Part shown: positions 17,436 through 25,861 of the stretch, piece by piece
Layout: each line of letters starts with the position of its first letter
Position numbering within the stretch: the first letter of the stretch is position 1
NCBI RefSeq assembly: GCF_042654365.1
Contig: NZ_JBHSGG010000002.1
Location: 355,745-419,744 of the forward strand
Direction of reading: 5' to 3'
DNA: 64,000 nt
From: Coralloluteibacterium thermophilum
Lineage (GTDB): Bacteria; Pseudomonadota; Gammaproteobacteria; Xanthomonadales; Xanthomonadaceae
Notes under the pieces: generated by a model
Told to the model about the DNA's origin: nothing
Seen by the model: only the letters and a program-made list of their open reading frames with translations
Database searches by the model: none
Position numbers and translations under genes: made by a program

Positions 17436-17888
17436 ATGAGCGCACAGCCGAACGTCCATCGCAGCGGCCCCTACGAGGGCATGCCTGCGGGATCCGCCGA
17501 GGCCCGCATGGAGGACCGCTCCATCGGCAGCCTGCTGCGCCAGCTCGCCCACGAGGTGCCGGCGCTGATGACCAACGAACTTGCGCTCGCCAAGGCCGAG
17601 ATGCGCGAGAGCCTGCGCGCGACGCGCGCCGGCGTCGCCGCGGTGGCGACCGGCGGCGTGATCGCCCTCGGCGGCTTCCTCATCCTGCTGCTCGCGGCGG
17701 TCTACGGCCTGAGCACCGTCGTCGCCCCCTGGCTGGCCGCGCTGATCGTCGGCGCCGCCGCGCTGGTGGTGGGCCTGCTCATGGTCCAGGCGGGGAAGAA
17801 GAAGTTCGAGCCGGAGTCCTTCCGGCCGGAGCGCACGCTCGACGCGCTGCACAAGGACAGGGACGCCATCGCCAGGAGGACGCCATGA
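17436..17888 (+). CDS. Phage-holin-superfamily membrane protein (DUF1469)
   Basis: 150 aa. ATG 17436 follows ACGGAGG, 4 bp after the previous stop. The stretch SIGSLLRQLAHEVPALMTNE, then ELALAKAEMRESLRATRAG and two membrane helices (about 72-92 and 98-122), is typical of the cellular DUF1469 family. Despite the name it is a housekeeping envelope protein often found beside DUF3618 genes, not evidence of a prophage. Its stop overlaps the next start (ATGA). Confidence 0.82.
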   Translation: MSAQPNVHRSGPYEGMPAGSAEARMEDRSIGSLLRQLAHEVPALMTNELALAKAEMRESLRATRAGVAAVATGGVIALGGFLILLLAAVYGLSTVVAPWLAALIVGAAALVVGLLMVQAGKKKFEPESFRPERTLDALHKDRDAIARRTP

Positions 17889-18739
17889 ACGCGCACGCCC
17901 AGGACCGATCCTCCAAGGACCCGGCCGAACTCGAACGCGAGATCGACCGGCAGCGCGACCACATCGCCGAGCTGGTCGGCGCGCTGGAGAACAGGCTTTC
18001 CCCCGGCCAGCTCTTCGAGCGCGTGCTCGCCTACGGCAAGGGCGGCGGCAAGGAGTTCGCCGGCAACCTCGGCGCGACCGTGCGTGCCAACCCGGTCCCG
18101 ACCCTGCTCACGGCCGCGGGCCTGCTCTGGCTCTACGCGGGCAACGACCGCCGGGCCGCGCCGGCCACCGACTGGGCCCATGCCGCCGGCGCGGGCAGCC
18201 GCAGTGGCCATGGGACCGGGGATGCGGCATCCACCGCCGCACACCTGCGCGAACGGGCGCACGACGCCCGCGACGACATCGCTCATCGCCTGCACGACGC
18301 CCGCCACCGCGTCGAGGACACCGCGCACGACGTCGCCGAGGGCGTCCGCAGCGGCGTCCGCCGCGCCAGCGACGGGGTCCGCGGCATGCTCGAGGACAAC
18401 CCGATGGCGGTCGGCGCCATGGCGATCGCTGCCGGCGCCCTCCTCGGCGCCCTGCTGCCGCCGACCGAGGCGGAGGACGAACTGCTCGGGCCCTACAGCG
18501 ACCGCGCCGCCGACCGCATGAAGGCCGGCGCGCAGGCCGCGGCCTCGAACGCCATGGACAAGGCGCGGGAAGCGACCGACGGTCTGGCGTCCCACGACGG
18601 CGACGGCCGCGACCACGACGACGACCACGACCGGGCGGCCCAGCGCGGCACCGCCGGTGCATCCACCGGGATGCCCACGCCACGCGGTCCGGGCCCCCTC
18701 GGCCCGAACACCCCCAGCGCCGGCCCGACCGCGCTGTAG
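17885..18739 (+). CDS. DUF3618 family envelope protein
   Basis: 284 aa, overlapping the previous gene by 4 bp. Residues 12-45 give the DUF3618 core (ELEREIDRQRDHIAELVGAL, then ENRLSPGQLFERVL). A membrane segment follows at about 71-84, then a helical acid/base-rich region with repeated His-Asp (ERAHDARDDIAHRLHDARHR). A second hydrophobic segment (MAVGAMAIAAGALLGALLPP) precedes a disordered Gly/Pro tail. Probably acts with the two upstream products at the inner membrane; biochemical role unknown. Confidence 0.78.
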   Translation: MNAHAQDRSSKDPAELEREIDRQRDHIAELVGALENRLSPGQLFERVLAYGKGGGKEFAGNLGATVRANPVPTLLTAAGLLWLYAGNDRRAAPATDWAHAAGAGSRSGHGTGDAASTAAHLRERAHDARDDIAHRLHDARHRVEDTAHDVAEGVRSGVRRASDGVRGMLEDNPMAVGAMAIAAGALLGALLPPTEAEDELLGPYSDRAADRMKAGAQAAASNAMDKAREATDGLASHDGDGRDHDDDHDRAAQRGTAGASTGMPTPRGPGPLGPNTPSAGPTAL

Positions 18740-18769
18740 CGGCGCGCCGGGAAGGCGTGCATGGCGGGG

Positions 18770-18809
18770 AGCGGGACACGAGCGACGAGCGCGGCCGTCG
18801 TGTCCCGCT
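18770..18809. terminator. Strong hairpin, probable bidirectional terminator
   Basis: AGCGGGACACGA and TCGTGTCCCGCT form a perfect 12-bp stem with a 16-nt loop. It lies between the DUF3618 gene and the convergent rtcB gene. The stem is followed only by TT, so it may rely on stem strength or on Rho. Confidence 0.6.
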
Positions 18810-18856
18810 TCACATCCTGTGCTGGCCCCCGCGCCCCGAGCCCCGCCCGGGAGCCC

Positions 18857-20074
18857 TCACCCCTTGACGCAGACCACCTGCCGCAGGGTGTGGACGATCT
18901 CGACCAGGTCGGACTGCGCCGCCATCACCGCCTCGATCGGCTTGTAGGCCGCCGGCGATTCGTCGATGACCGCCGCGTCGGTGCGGCATTCGACGTGGGC
19001 GACCGCACGGCGGTGCTCCTCCAGGCTGATGCTGGCGCGCGCCGCGGTCCGGCTCATGACCCGCCCCGCACCGTGGCTGCAACTGTGGAAGCTCTCCGGG
19101 TTGCCGAGCCCGCGCACGATGTAGCTGCGCGTGCCCATGCTGCCCGGGATGATGCCGAGCTCGCCGCTGCGCGCGCTCACCGCGCCCTTGCGCGTCACCA
19201 GCAGCGACTCGCCGTGGTGGGTCTCGCGCTCGACGTAGTTGTGGTGGCAGTTCACCGCCATCGAGGTCAGCTGGAAGGGCGGCAGGCGCTGGCGCAGCGC
19301 CTGCATCGTCCGCGCCATCATCGCCTCGCGGTTCTGCCGCGCGTAGTCCTGCGCCCAGCCCACCGCGTCGACGTAGTCGTCGAACAGCGGCTCGCCCTCC
19401 AGGAAGAAGGCGAGGTCCTTGTCCGGCAGGTGGAAGCCGAGCACGCGCCGCTCCAGTTCCCAGCGTGCGCGCTCGATGAAGTAGGTGCCGATGCGGTTGC
19501 CGGTGCCGCGCGAACCGGAGTGCAGCATCACCCACACCGCGTCGCTCTCGTCGAGGCAGACCTCGATGAAGTGGTTGCCGCCGCCGAGCGTGCCGAGCTG
19601 GCGGTCGAGCCTGCCGGCGTCGAGCTTCGGGTGCCGCGCGCGGAGGCGCGCCAGTCGCTCGACCAGCCCGGACTGCGCCAGCCGTGTCCCGTGCGCGTCC
19701 GGCACCTTGCGATGCTCGCCGCCCCTGCCGTTGCCCACCGGGACGGCGCGCTCGATGGCGCTGCGCAGCGGCGCGAGGTCGTCGGGCAGGTCGTCGGCGC
19801 GCAGCGTGGTGCGGACCGCGGCCATCCCGCAGCCGATGTCCACGCCGACGGCCGCGGGGACGATCGCGCCGCGGGTGGGGATCACCGAACCCACGGTCGC
19901 ACCCTTGCCCAGGTGCACGTCGGGCATCACCGCCACCCACGGGCCCACGAAGGGCAGCTCGGCGATGTTGCGCAGCTGCTGGTGGGCCTGCGGCTCCAGC
20001 GGGACGCCACGCACCCAGCCCTTGATCGGCGTGGTGGCGCCCTCGGCGTGCAGGATGTCGTACTGGGCGGTCAT
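18857..20074 (-). CDS. rtcB: RNA 3'-phosphate/5'-OH ligase RtcB
   Basis: 405 aa. RtcB joins RNA ends bearing 2',3'-cyclic or 3'-phosphate to 5'-OH using GTP and Mn2+. Family motifs are present in order: PDVHLGKGATVGSVIP, VGVDIGCGMAAVR (Cys ligand), LGGGNHFIEV, HSGSRGTGN, VNCHHNYVERE and the guanylate-accepting His in SCSHGAGRVMSRTAA. Neither the sigma54 activator RtcR nor the cyclase RtcA is nearby. A small ORF lies 73 bp upstream on the same strand. The N-terminal ITGNT-like lead is short, as in stand-alone bacterial forms. Confidence 0.93.
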   Translation of the reverse strand: MTAQYDILHAEGATTPIKGWVRGVPLEPQAHQQLRNIAELPFVGPWVAVMPDVHLGKGATVGSVIPTRGAIVPAAVGVDIGCGMAAVRTTLRADDLPDDLAPLRSAIERAVPVGNGRGGEHRKVPDAHGTRLAQSGLVERLARLRARHPKLDAGRLDRQLGTLGGGNHFIEVCLDESDAVWVMLHSGSRGTGNRIGTYFIERARWELERRVLGFHLPDKDLAFFLEGEPLFDDYVDAVGWAQDYARQNREAMMARTMQALRQRLPPFQLTSMAVNCHHNYVERETHHGESLLVTRKGAVSARSGELGIIPGSMGTRSYIVRGLGNPESFHSCSHGAGRVMSRTAARASISLEEHRRAVAHVECRTDAAVIDESPAAYKPIEAVMAAQSDLVEIVHTLRQVVCVKG

Positions 20075-20147
20075 GGCGGGGTCCGGTGCGCGACGGGCGG
20101 GTGTGCCGGCACGCGGCAGGGTGCGCCGCGGACCGGCACGGCGGGCG

Positions 20148-20402
20148 TCAGCCCACGGCCGCGCCGACGCAGCGGTCGATGCGGCCGCGGCCGAGCGAGA
20201 AGGCGGCGTCCACGGCCGAACCGAGGCTGGGATGGACCTGCGGGGCGTGCTCGCCGGCGAGCACGCGCATGTCGCCGTCGAGGACCACGGTGCGCAGCAG
20301 CTCCCATCCGCCGGCCTCGGGACGCCGCCCGATGTGGGCCTCGATGATGTGGCCGCGGTAGCGCTCGCTGATCACCAGTTCGTCGGGGCTGCGCGTGCCC
20401 AT
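20148..20402 (-). CDS. Small conserved-looking protein upstream of rtcB
   Basis: 84 aa, with AGGAAGGGG 7 bp before ATG 20402. The product contains ELVISERYRGHIIEAHIGRR and ends LGRGRIDRCVGAAVG. It looks like a compact alpha/beta protein with a WELLRTVVLDGD strand. No family recognised. Same strand as rtcB with a 73-bp gap, so co-transcription is possible. Confidence 0.6.
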   Translation of the reverse strand: MGTRSPDELVISERYRGHIIEAHIGRRPEAGGWELLRTVVLDGDMRVLAGEHAPQVHPSLGSAVDAAFSLGRGRIDRCVGAAVG

Positions 20403-20514
20403 GGATCGTCCCCTTCCTTCCGCGCGATCCGGGCCCGGCGCGGCGACCGACGATTCTAGCCGCGCGACGCACTGCGGGCGACATCAGGCCGCGCACGCCT
20501 GCGCGCAGCGCCGC

Positions 20515-21060
20515 TCATTCCCGCGACGCGCCCTGTCCCTCGCGCGGCCGCGGACCGTCCCCGGTGGCGGGCGAGGCGGCGACGCCGCGCATCGCGTCGA
20601 CGGGCCGGCCGAAGCCGCTGCGGTCGCTGTAGTCGCGTCGCGGCGTGGAGGAATCCGGCTGCTCGGTCTGCAGGGCCTCGGCGCAGGCGAGGTCGAGCAC
20701 GGCGACGCCCGCGACCGCCGCCATCGCGACGCCGACGTTGACGCGCCTGTCGTTGTCGCGGCCGAGCTGGACGCCGAGGGTGGCGAGGTCGAGCGCATCG
20801 CCGGCCACCCGTGCCTGCACCCAGCGGCGCGGATTGCGCGCGGCGAGGATGCCCACGCCGGTCGCGATCTCGCGGATGCCGTAGGCGCGGATCAGCGCTT
20901 CCTGCCCGCGCATGCCGAGCGTGCGCGCGAACCAGCCGGCGGCGGCGAGCTCCGCCACGCCCAGGCCGATGCTGAACCAGCCGAGGCCATGCGCGAGCGC
21001 CTTGGTGTTGGGGGCCTTCGGCTTGAAGGTGGAGAGGGCTGGCATCGGTCGCGTCCTCAT
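20515..21060 (-). CDS. Small membrane protein (DUF4267-like) paired with an alcohol dehydrogenase
   Basis: 181 aa from ATG 21060, which overlaps the upstream dehydrogenase stop (ATGA). Residues about 20-135 carry about four hydrophobic segments (HGLGWFSIGLGVAELAAAGW, GIREIATGVGILAA, VNVGVAMAAVAGVAVLDLAC), similar to DUF4267-type proteins often fused or adjacent to cyclase/dehydrase and dehydrogenase genes. The charged C-terminal tail is probably disordered. Function unknown; translational coupling suggests it works with the dehydrogenase. Confidence 0.68.
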   Translation of the reverse strand: MRTRPMPALSTFKPKAPNTKALAHGLGWFSIGLGVAELAAAGWFARTLGMRGQEALIRAYGIREIATGVGILAARNPRRWVQARVAGDALDLATLGVQLGRDNDRRVNVGVAMAAVAGVAVLDLACAEALQTEQPDSSTPRRDYSDRSGFGRPVDAMRGVAASPATGDGPRPREGQGASRE

Positions 21061-22226
21061 GGCTTCAGCACGACCTTGATGCAGCTGTCGTGCTTGTCGC
21101 GGAAGGTCCTGTACATCTCGGGGCCGGCATCCAGGCCGACGGTGTGCGTGATCACGAACGAGGGATCGATCTCGCCCTCCTGGATGCGGCGCAGCAGGTC
21201 GTCGGTCCAGCGGTTTACGTGGGTCTGGCCCATGCGGAAGGTCAGCCCCTTGTTCATCGCGGCGCCGAAGGGGATCTTGTCGAGCAGGCCGCCGTAGACG
21301 CCGGGGATGGAGAGGATGCCGGCCGGGCGGCAGACGTAGATCATCTCGCGCAGCACGTGCGGCCGGTCGGTCTCCATCATCATCGCCTGCTTGACCCGGT
21401 CGTAGAGGCTGTCGATCGAGCGCGAGGCGTGCGCCTCCAGGCCGACGGCGTCGATGCACTTCTCCGGGCCCTTGCCGTTGGTGAGCGCGTTGAGCCGCTC
21501 GACCACGCTCTCCTGGTCGAAGTCGATGGTGATCGCGCCGCCGGCACGGGCCATGGCCAGCCGCTCCGGCACGTTGTCGATGCAGACGACCTGCCTGGCG
21601 CCCATCATCACCGCGGAGCGGACGGCGAACTGCCCGACGGGGCCGGCGCCCCAGACCGCGACGGTATCGGTCGGCTCGATCTCGCACTGCGCGGCGGCCT
21701 GCCAGCCGGTGGGGAAGATGTCGCCGAGGAAGAGCGCCTGCTCGTCGCTCATGCCGTCCGGCACCTTCACCGCGCTGGCGTCGGCGTGCGCCACCCGCAC
21801 GTACTCGGCCTGGCCGCCGGCGTAGCCTCCGGTGAGATGGGTGTAGCCGTACAGCCCGGCCGTGGTGTGGCCGAACACCTTGTCGGCGACGTCCTTGTTG
21901 CGGTTGGTCCGCTCGCACACCGAGAAGTTGCCGCGCCGGCACTGGTCGCACTCGCCGCAGATGATGGTGAACGGCACCACCACCCGGTCGCCGACCTTGA
22001 GCCGCCGGCTCTCGCGGCCGACCTCCACGACCTCGCCCATGAACTCGTGGCCCATGATGTCGCCGCTCTGCATGCCCGGCATGAACCCGTCGTACAGGTG
22101 CAGGTCCGAGCCGCAGATCGCGCAGCTGGTCACCTTGATGATGACGTCGCGCGGATCCTCGATGGTCGGGTCGGGCACCGTGTCGTAGCGGATGTCCTGC
22201 TTGCCGTGGTAGCAGAGCGCCTTCAT
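21057..22226 (-). CDS. Zinc-dependent alcohol/formaldehyde dehydrogenase
   Basis: 389 aa MDR-family enzyme. The catalytic zinc site is CAICGSDLHLYDG with GHEFMGEV; the structural zinc site is CGECDQCRRGNFSVC. The cofactor Rossmann motif is VWGAGPVGQFAVRSAV, with Asp in CIDNVPERL favouring NAD+. Length and the insert MMMETDRPHVLREMIYVCRP match glutathione-independent formaldehyde dehydrogenase-like proteins. First gene of a two-gene unit with the DUF4267-like membrane protein. Confidence 0.9.
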   Translation of the reverse strand: MKALCYHGKQDIRYDTVPDPTIEDPRDVIIKVTSCAICGSDLHLYDGFMPGMQSGDIMGHEFMGEVVEVGRESRRLKVGDRVVVPFTIICGECDQCRRGNFSVCERTNRNKDVADKVFGHTTAGLYGYTHLTGGYAGGQAEYVRVAHADASAVKVPDGMSDEQALFLGDIFPTGWQAAAQCEIEPTDTVAVWGAGPVGQFAVRSAVMMGARQVVCIDNVPERLAMARAGGAITIDFDQESVVERLNALTNGKGPEKCIDAVGLEAHASRSIDSLYDRVKQAMMMETDRPHVLREMIYVCRPAGILSIPGVYGGLLDKIPFGAAMNKGLTFRMGQTHVNRWTDDLLRRIQEGEIDPSFVITHTVGLDAGPEMYRTFRDKHDSCIKVVLKP

Positions 22227-22386
22227 GCGTGGGCCTCGGAGGAAGAAGGGCGCGCCGGGCCCGGAGGCCCTTGCCCGCGACGGGGGGGAGAACCGCGGGT
22301 GGCGCGCGAACCGTGGGGACGCCCACTATCCGCGGCGGCGGTGAGACGACGGTGATCGGGACGTCGGCGCGGTGTCTTCTTCGTGC

Positions 22387-23430
22387 TCAGCGCCCGTCGC
22401 GATCAGGGTGCGCCGGCGCCTCGTCGCGGCGCCGCTCCTCGCGCATGCGCGCGCGCACGCCACCGTCGACGCCGGTGCCCTCCTGCATGGGCACGTGCAG
22501 CGAGCCGCTGCCGTCCTCGGCGGGCGGCGCGTTCTCGATCTGCACCCGATGGACGACGCTGGCGGCGAGACGCTGCGTCGGCCCCGGCGCGACCGCGTGC
22601 GCGAACACGCCGAGCCTGGCCTTGTAGCCCACGGAGATCTGCTTGCGTGGGCGGTGGATGGCACCGACGATCGCGTCCACCACCTTCTCCGGCGGGTCCA
22701 TCAGCACCATGCGCGGGCGCCGCCCGCTGTAGTTGGCGGCATGGTCGAACCAGGGCGTGTCCGCGGCGAACGGCAGGATGGTGGAGACCCGGATGTCGCG
22801 CAGGCCCTGCAGGCGCAGCTCCTGGTGCAGGGTGAGGCCGAGCCCGAGCACGCCGTGCTTGGAGGCGGCGTAGCTCGCGTAGTAGGGGAAGGGGATCCGG
22901 CCCGCCACCGAGGCCACGTTGATGAGCGTGCCCGCGCCCTGCCGGCGGAACTGGCGCAGGGCCACGTGGCTGCCGGCGACGACCCCGTCGAGGTTCACCT
23001 CGAGCACGCGCAGGTGGTCGGCCAGCGGCACCGCGTCGAAGGCGCCGAGCGCGCCGACGCCGGCGTTGTTGATCCACACGTCGATGCGCCCGTAGCGCGC
23101 CAGCGCCGCGGCGGCGAGCCGTTCCACCTGGGCCGGGTCGGCCACGTCGGTCGGGACCGCCAGCGCGCTGCCGCCGCGGGCGACGATGTCCCGTTCGAGC
23201 GCGTCGAGCAGGGCCTCCCGTCGTGCCGCCAGCACCACGCTGGCGCCCTCCTCGGCCGCGCGCAGGGCCACGCCCTTGCCGAAGCCGCTGGAGGCGCCGG
23301 TGACGACCACCACCCGCCCGTCGAGGCTGCGCGGGGTCGCGCAGGCCGCGAGCGACAGGACGCACAGCGCCAGCAGGCCGCGCAGGACCCGGCCCGCGCG
23401 GCCGGCGGGATGCCAGCCGGAACTGTCCAT
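22387..23430 (-). CDS. Short-chain dehydrogenase with a lipoprotein-type signal
   Basis: 347 aa. A classical SDR core starts at about residue 38: VVVVTGASSGFGKGVAL (cofactor loop), NNAGVGALG, the catalytic Ser in INVASVAGRIPF and the YAASK active site. In front of it is a basic stretch, a hydrophobic core (LLALCVLSLAACATP) and a lipobox LAAC. The protein therefore appears to be anchored to the membrane as a lipoprotein, odd for an NAD(P)-dependent enzyme. The C-terminal 60 residues are charged and low-complexity. Alternatively the lead is a plain membrane anchor. Substrate unknown. Confidence 0.82.
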   Translation of the reverse strand: MDSSGWHPAGRAGRVLRGLLALCVLSLAACATPRSLDGRVVVVTGASSGFGKGVALRAAEEGASVVLAARREALLDALERDIVARGGSALAVPTDVADPAQVERLAAAALARYGRIDVWINNAGVGALGAFDAVPLADHLRVLEVNLDGVVAGSHVALRQFRRQGAGTLINVASVAGRIPFPYYASYAASKHGVLGLGLTLHQELRLQGLRDIRVSTILPFAADTPWFDHAANYSGRRPRMVLMDPPEKVVDAIVGAIHRPRKQISVGYKARLGVFAHAVAPGPTQRLAASVVHRVQIENAPPAEDGSGSLHVPMQEGTGVDGGVRARMREERRRDEAPAHPDRDGR

Positions 23431-23454
23431 CGTCGTCTCCTGCGCGGCGCGTCC

Positions 23455-23476
23455 GGGCCGGCAGGCTCGCCGGCCC
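23455..23476 (-). terminator. Hairpin after the phoX gene
   Basis: GGGCCGGC-AGGCTC-GCCGGCCC gives a perfect 8-bp stem about 60 bp past the phoX stop. It precedes the SDR start on the same strand and may limit read-through. Confidence 0.4.
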
Positions 23477-23535
23477 AGGGTGAGCCGGCGGTGAGCGTGG
23501 AGGCGGGTTCCGCCGTGCGCGGCGAACGGCGCGGC

Positions 23536-25497
23536 TCAGGCGCCGATCACGCCGCCGTCGTCGCGGGTGACGATCACGGTCGCCGAGCGCGGACGGCGCC
23601 CGGCGCCGTCCGGCCAGTGGCTGCTGCCCGACTCGCCCGGGTGCTGCACGTTGACGAACATGGTGCGCGCGTCCGGCGTGGTGACGACGCCGGTGATCTC
23701 GCAGCCGACGGGGCCGACGAGGAAGCGCTTCATGCGCCGGGTCACCGGGTCGGCCACCAGCATCTGGTTGTTGCCGAACGGCCCGGACGCGAGCTGGCTG
23801 CCGCTCATGTCGGTCTGGATCCACAGCAGGCCGTTGTGGTCGAACCACAGGCCGTCGGGGCTGGCGAGGATGTTGTCCGCGTCGAGCGCCTCGCCGTCGG
23901 GGCCGAGGCTGTTGCCCTCGGGGCCGGCCAGCAGGAACAGGTCCCACTCGAAGCGCGTGGCCTCGTGGCGGCCGCGGTCCTCGCTGAACCGGATGATGTG
24001 GCCGTAGGGATTCGGACCGCGCGGGTTCGCCGCATCGGTGTCGCCCGGCGTGCGCGCGGCGTTGTTGGTCAGGGTGAAGTAGACCTCGCCGCTGCGCGGG
24101 TCCACCGCGCCCCACTCGGGACGGTCCATGCGCGTGGCCCCGACCACGTCGGCCGCCAGCCGCGTGTTGACCAGCACGTCGGCCTGGTCGGCGAAGCGCA
24201 CGCCCGCGGCGGCCGCGGCGGCGCGGAAGCCGGCGTCCTCGATGTCCAGCGGCAGCCACTCGCCGGTGCCGTCGTCGTCGAAGCGCGCCACGTAGAGCGT
24301 GCCGTGGTCCAGCAGGCTGCCGTCGGCGCGGCCGGGCACGTAGCGGTCGCGGCTGACGAACTTGTAGATGTACTCGTTGTTGGCGTCGTCGCCCATGTAG
24401 AAGGCCAGCGGCCGGCCCGGCCGCGGCGTGCCGAACACAATGCCCTCGTGGCCGAAGCGGCCCATGGCGGTGCGCTTCACCGGCGTGCTGTCCGGCCGGG
24501 TCGGGTCGATCTCGACGATCCAGCCGAAGGTGTTGGGCTCGTTGCGGAAGTCGCCGCCGGCGTCGTCCGCGCGACGGCTGGCGTCGAAGCGCGGGTGACG
24601 CGCCTCCCAGCCGTAGCGGCTGGCGGCGCCGATGCCGTAGCGCGCGTGCTCGCGCGGACGCTCGGCGTCGGTGTTGACGAAGTAGCCGGCCCAGTTCTCC
24701 TCGCAGGTAAGGTAGGTGCCCCAGGGCGTGAAGCCGTGGGCGCAGTTGTTGAGCGTGCCGCGCGTGCGGGTGCCGTCGGGGCTGTACTGGGTGCGCGCGA
24801 GCCGACTGCCGCGCACCGGGCCGGCCAGTTCCATCGGCGTGGCGCCGGTGATGCGGCGGTTATACGCGCCGCGCACGATCGTCCACTCCTGGCCGCGGCG
24901 CTCGATCTCGATCACGCTGACGCCGTGCGCGGCGATCTCCTTGTCCACCTCCTCCTGCGGCCTGCGGCCCTCGGCGTCCACGGTGGCCCCCGCCGGATGC
25001 AGGGTGGCCTGGTCGATGTACTCGTGGTTCATCACCAGCAGGCCGTGCGCGCTGCCGCGCGGACCGCTCTCCAGCGGGAAGTAGTGCATCCCGTCGTGGT
25101 GCTGGCCGATCTGGAGCGCCTGCTCCGCGGCCGAGTTGAGGCCGCCGTCGCGGTAGGCCGGATACGGCGCCAGCAGCGGCTCGCCCCAGGCGAAGGCCGC
25201 GCGCGCGGTGTAGCCGGGCGGCACGGTGATGGCGTCGAGGCGGTTCACCGGCACGGCCTCGAAGCTCAGCGCCGTCGGCGCGGGCTTGAGCGAACCCTTG
25301 GGCGGTGCCGCGGCCGCCGCGAGCCCGGCGTGGCCGAGGAGCCCTGCGCCGACCGCCATGCCGACGCCGCCGCGCAGGAGGGCGCGGCGCTGCCGGTTCA
25401 CCCGCAGCACGTCGGCGAAGTGCCTGTTGCCGCTGGGATTGCTGTCCTCGTTGTCGAAGTCGATCGGCGGCGCGGGCGGAGTGGCGTGCGTGCGCAT
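23536..25497 (-). CDS. phoX: PhoX-family alkaline phosphatase
   Basis: 653 aa from ATG 25497. RQRRALLRGGVGMAVGAGLL is a twin-arginine type signal sited about 35 residues in, as usual for PhoX. The DUF839/PhoX beta-propeller follows, with LVMNHEYIDQ, NNCAHGFTPWGTYLTCEENW, GRFGHEGIVFG, FYMGDDANNEYIYKFVS and TLTNNAART carrying the residues that hold the Fe3+/Ca2+ cofactor. PhoX hydrolyses phosphomonoesters in the periplasm under phosphate starvation. A Pho-box-like site is at 25566-25583, 69 bp before the start. Confidence 0.9.
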   Translation of the reverse strand: MRTHATPPAPPIDFDNEDSNPSGNRHFADVLRVNRQRRALLRGGVGMAVGAGLLGHAGLAAAAAPPKGSLKPAPTALSFEAVPVNRLDAITVPPGYTARAAFAWGEPLLAPYPAYRDGGLNSAAEQALQIGQHHDGMHYFPLESGPRGSAHGLLVMNHEYIDQATLHPAGATVDAEGRRPQEEVDKEIAAHGVSVIEIERRGQEWTIVRGAYNRRITGATPMELAGPVRGSRLARTQYSPDGTRTRGTLNNCAHGFTPWGTYLTCEENWAGYFVNTDAERPREHARYGIGAASRYGWEARHPRFDASRRADDAGGDFRNEPNTFGWIVEIDPTRPDSTPVKRTAMGRFGHEGIVFGTPRPGRPLAFYMGDDANNEYIYKFVSRDRYVPGRADGSLLDHGTLYVARFDDDGTGEWLPLDIEDAGFRAAAAAAGVRFADQADVLVNTRLAADVVGATRMDRPEWGAVDPRSGEVYFTLTNNAARTPGDTDAANPRGPNPYGHIIRFSEDRGRHEATRFEWDLFLLAGPEGNSLGPDGEALDADNILASPDGLWFDHNGLLWIQTDMSGSQLASGPFGNNQMLVADPVTRRMKRFLVGPVGCEITGVVTTPDARTMFVNVQHPGESGSSHWPDGAGRRPRSATVIVTRDDGGVIGA

Positions 25498-25565
25498 CGG
25501 GGCTGTCCTGGCGTCCGGGGGACGCACAGCCTGCCGGACGCGCGCGAAAGCACGCTGATACGCAG

Positions 25566-25583
25566 ATGACAGTTGCAAGACAA
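25566..25583 (-). promoter_or_regulatory. Pho box upstream of phoX
   Basis: On the minus strand TTGTCTT-GCAA-CTGTCAT has the 7-4-7 layout of PhoB sites; the second half is a perfect CTGTCAT and the first matches 5 of 7. It points toward phoX. The best -10 (TATCAG) is only 5 bp away rather than about 10, so promoter placement is unsure. Confidence 0.65.
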
Positions 25584-25624
25584 CGGCGGCACCGGACGGC
25601 GCCGCCGCGGGGGCTCCGGTGCGA

Positions 25625-25861
25625 TCAGTGGCGCACGCCGGCGTGGGTGGTGCCGTGCGTGCCCGGGCGCGAGGCGAACGCGCCGATGGCGAGCACGATG
25701 CCGGCCACGCCGACGAGGATGTAGACCAGGCGCTGGATCGCCGGCACGCCTCCGAAGAGCGCGGCGACCAGATCGAAGTTGAAGGCGCCGACGAGGCCCC
25801 AGTTGAGGGCGCCGACGATCACGAGGATCAGGCAGACGACGTTGAGTGCGTTCAGGCGCAT
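25625..25861 (-). CDS. DUF378 small membrane protein
   Basis: 78 aa from ATG 25861. MRLNALNVVCLILVIVGALN, then WGLVGAFNFDLVAALFG and a second helix (LVYILVGVAGIVLAIGAFA), is the DUF378 signature with the conserved NWGLVG. Two-helix inner-membrane protein of unknown function; short basic/His tail. An in-frame ATG at 25891 would add ten residues but leaves an atypical start. Confidence 0.85.
   Translation of the reverse strand: MRLNALNVVCLILVIVGALNWGLVGAFNFDLVAALFGGVPAIQRLVYILVGVAGIVLAIGAFASRPGTHGTTHAGVRH

Noticed and set aside
17436..17888. Phage holin implying a prophage
   Set aside because: The family is cellular and the neighbours are conserved envelope genes; no phage structural or integrase gene is present.
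22372..25569. Plus-strand open frame of over 1000 codons opposite the SDR and phoX genes
   Set aside because: Mirror of two well-supported genes; composition is typical of antisense frames in GC-rich genomes.
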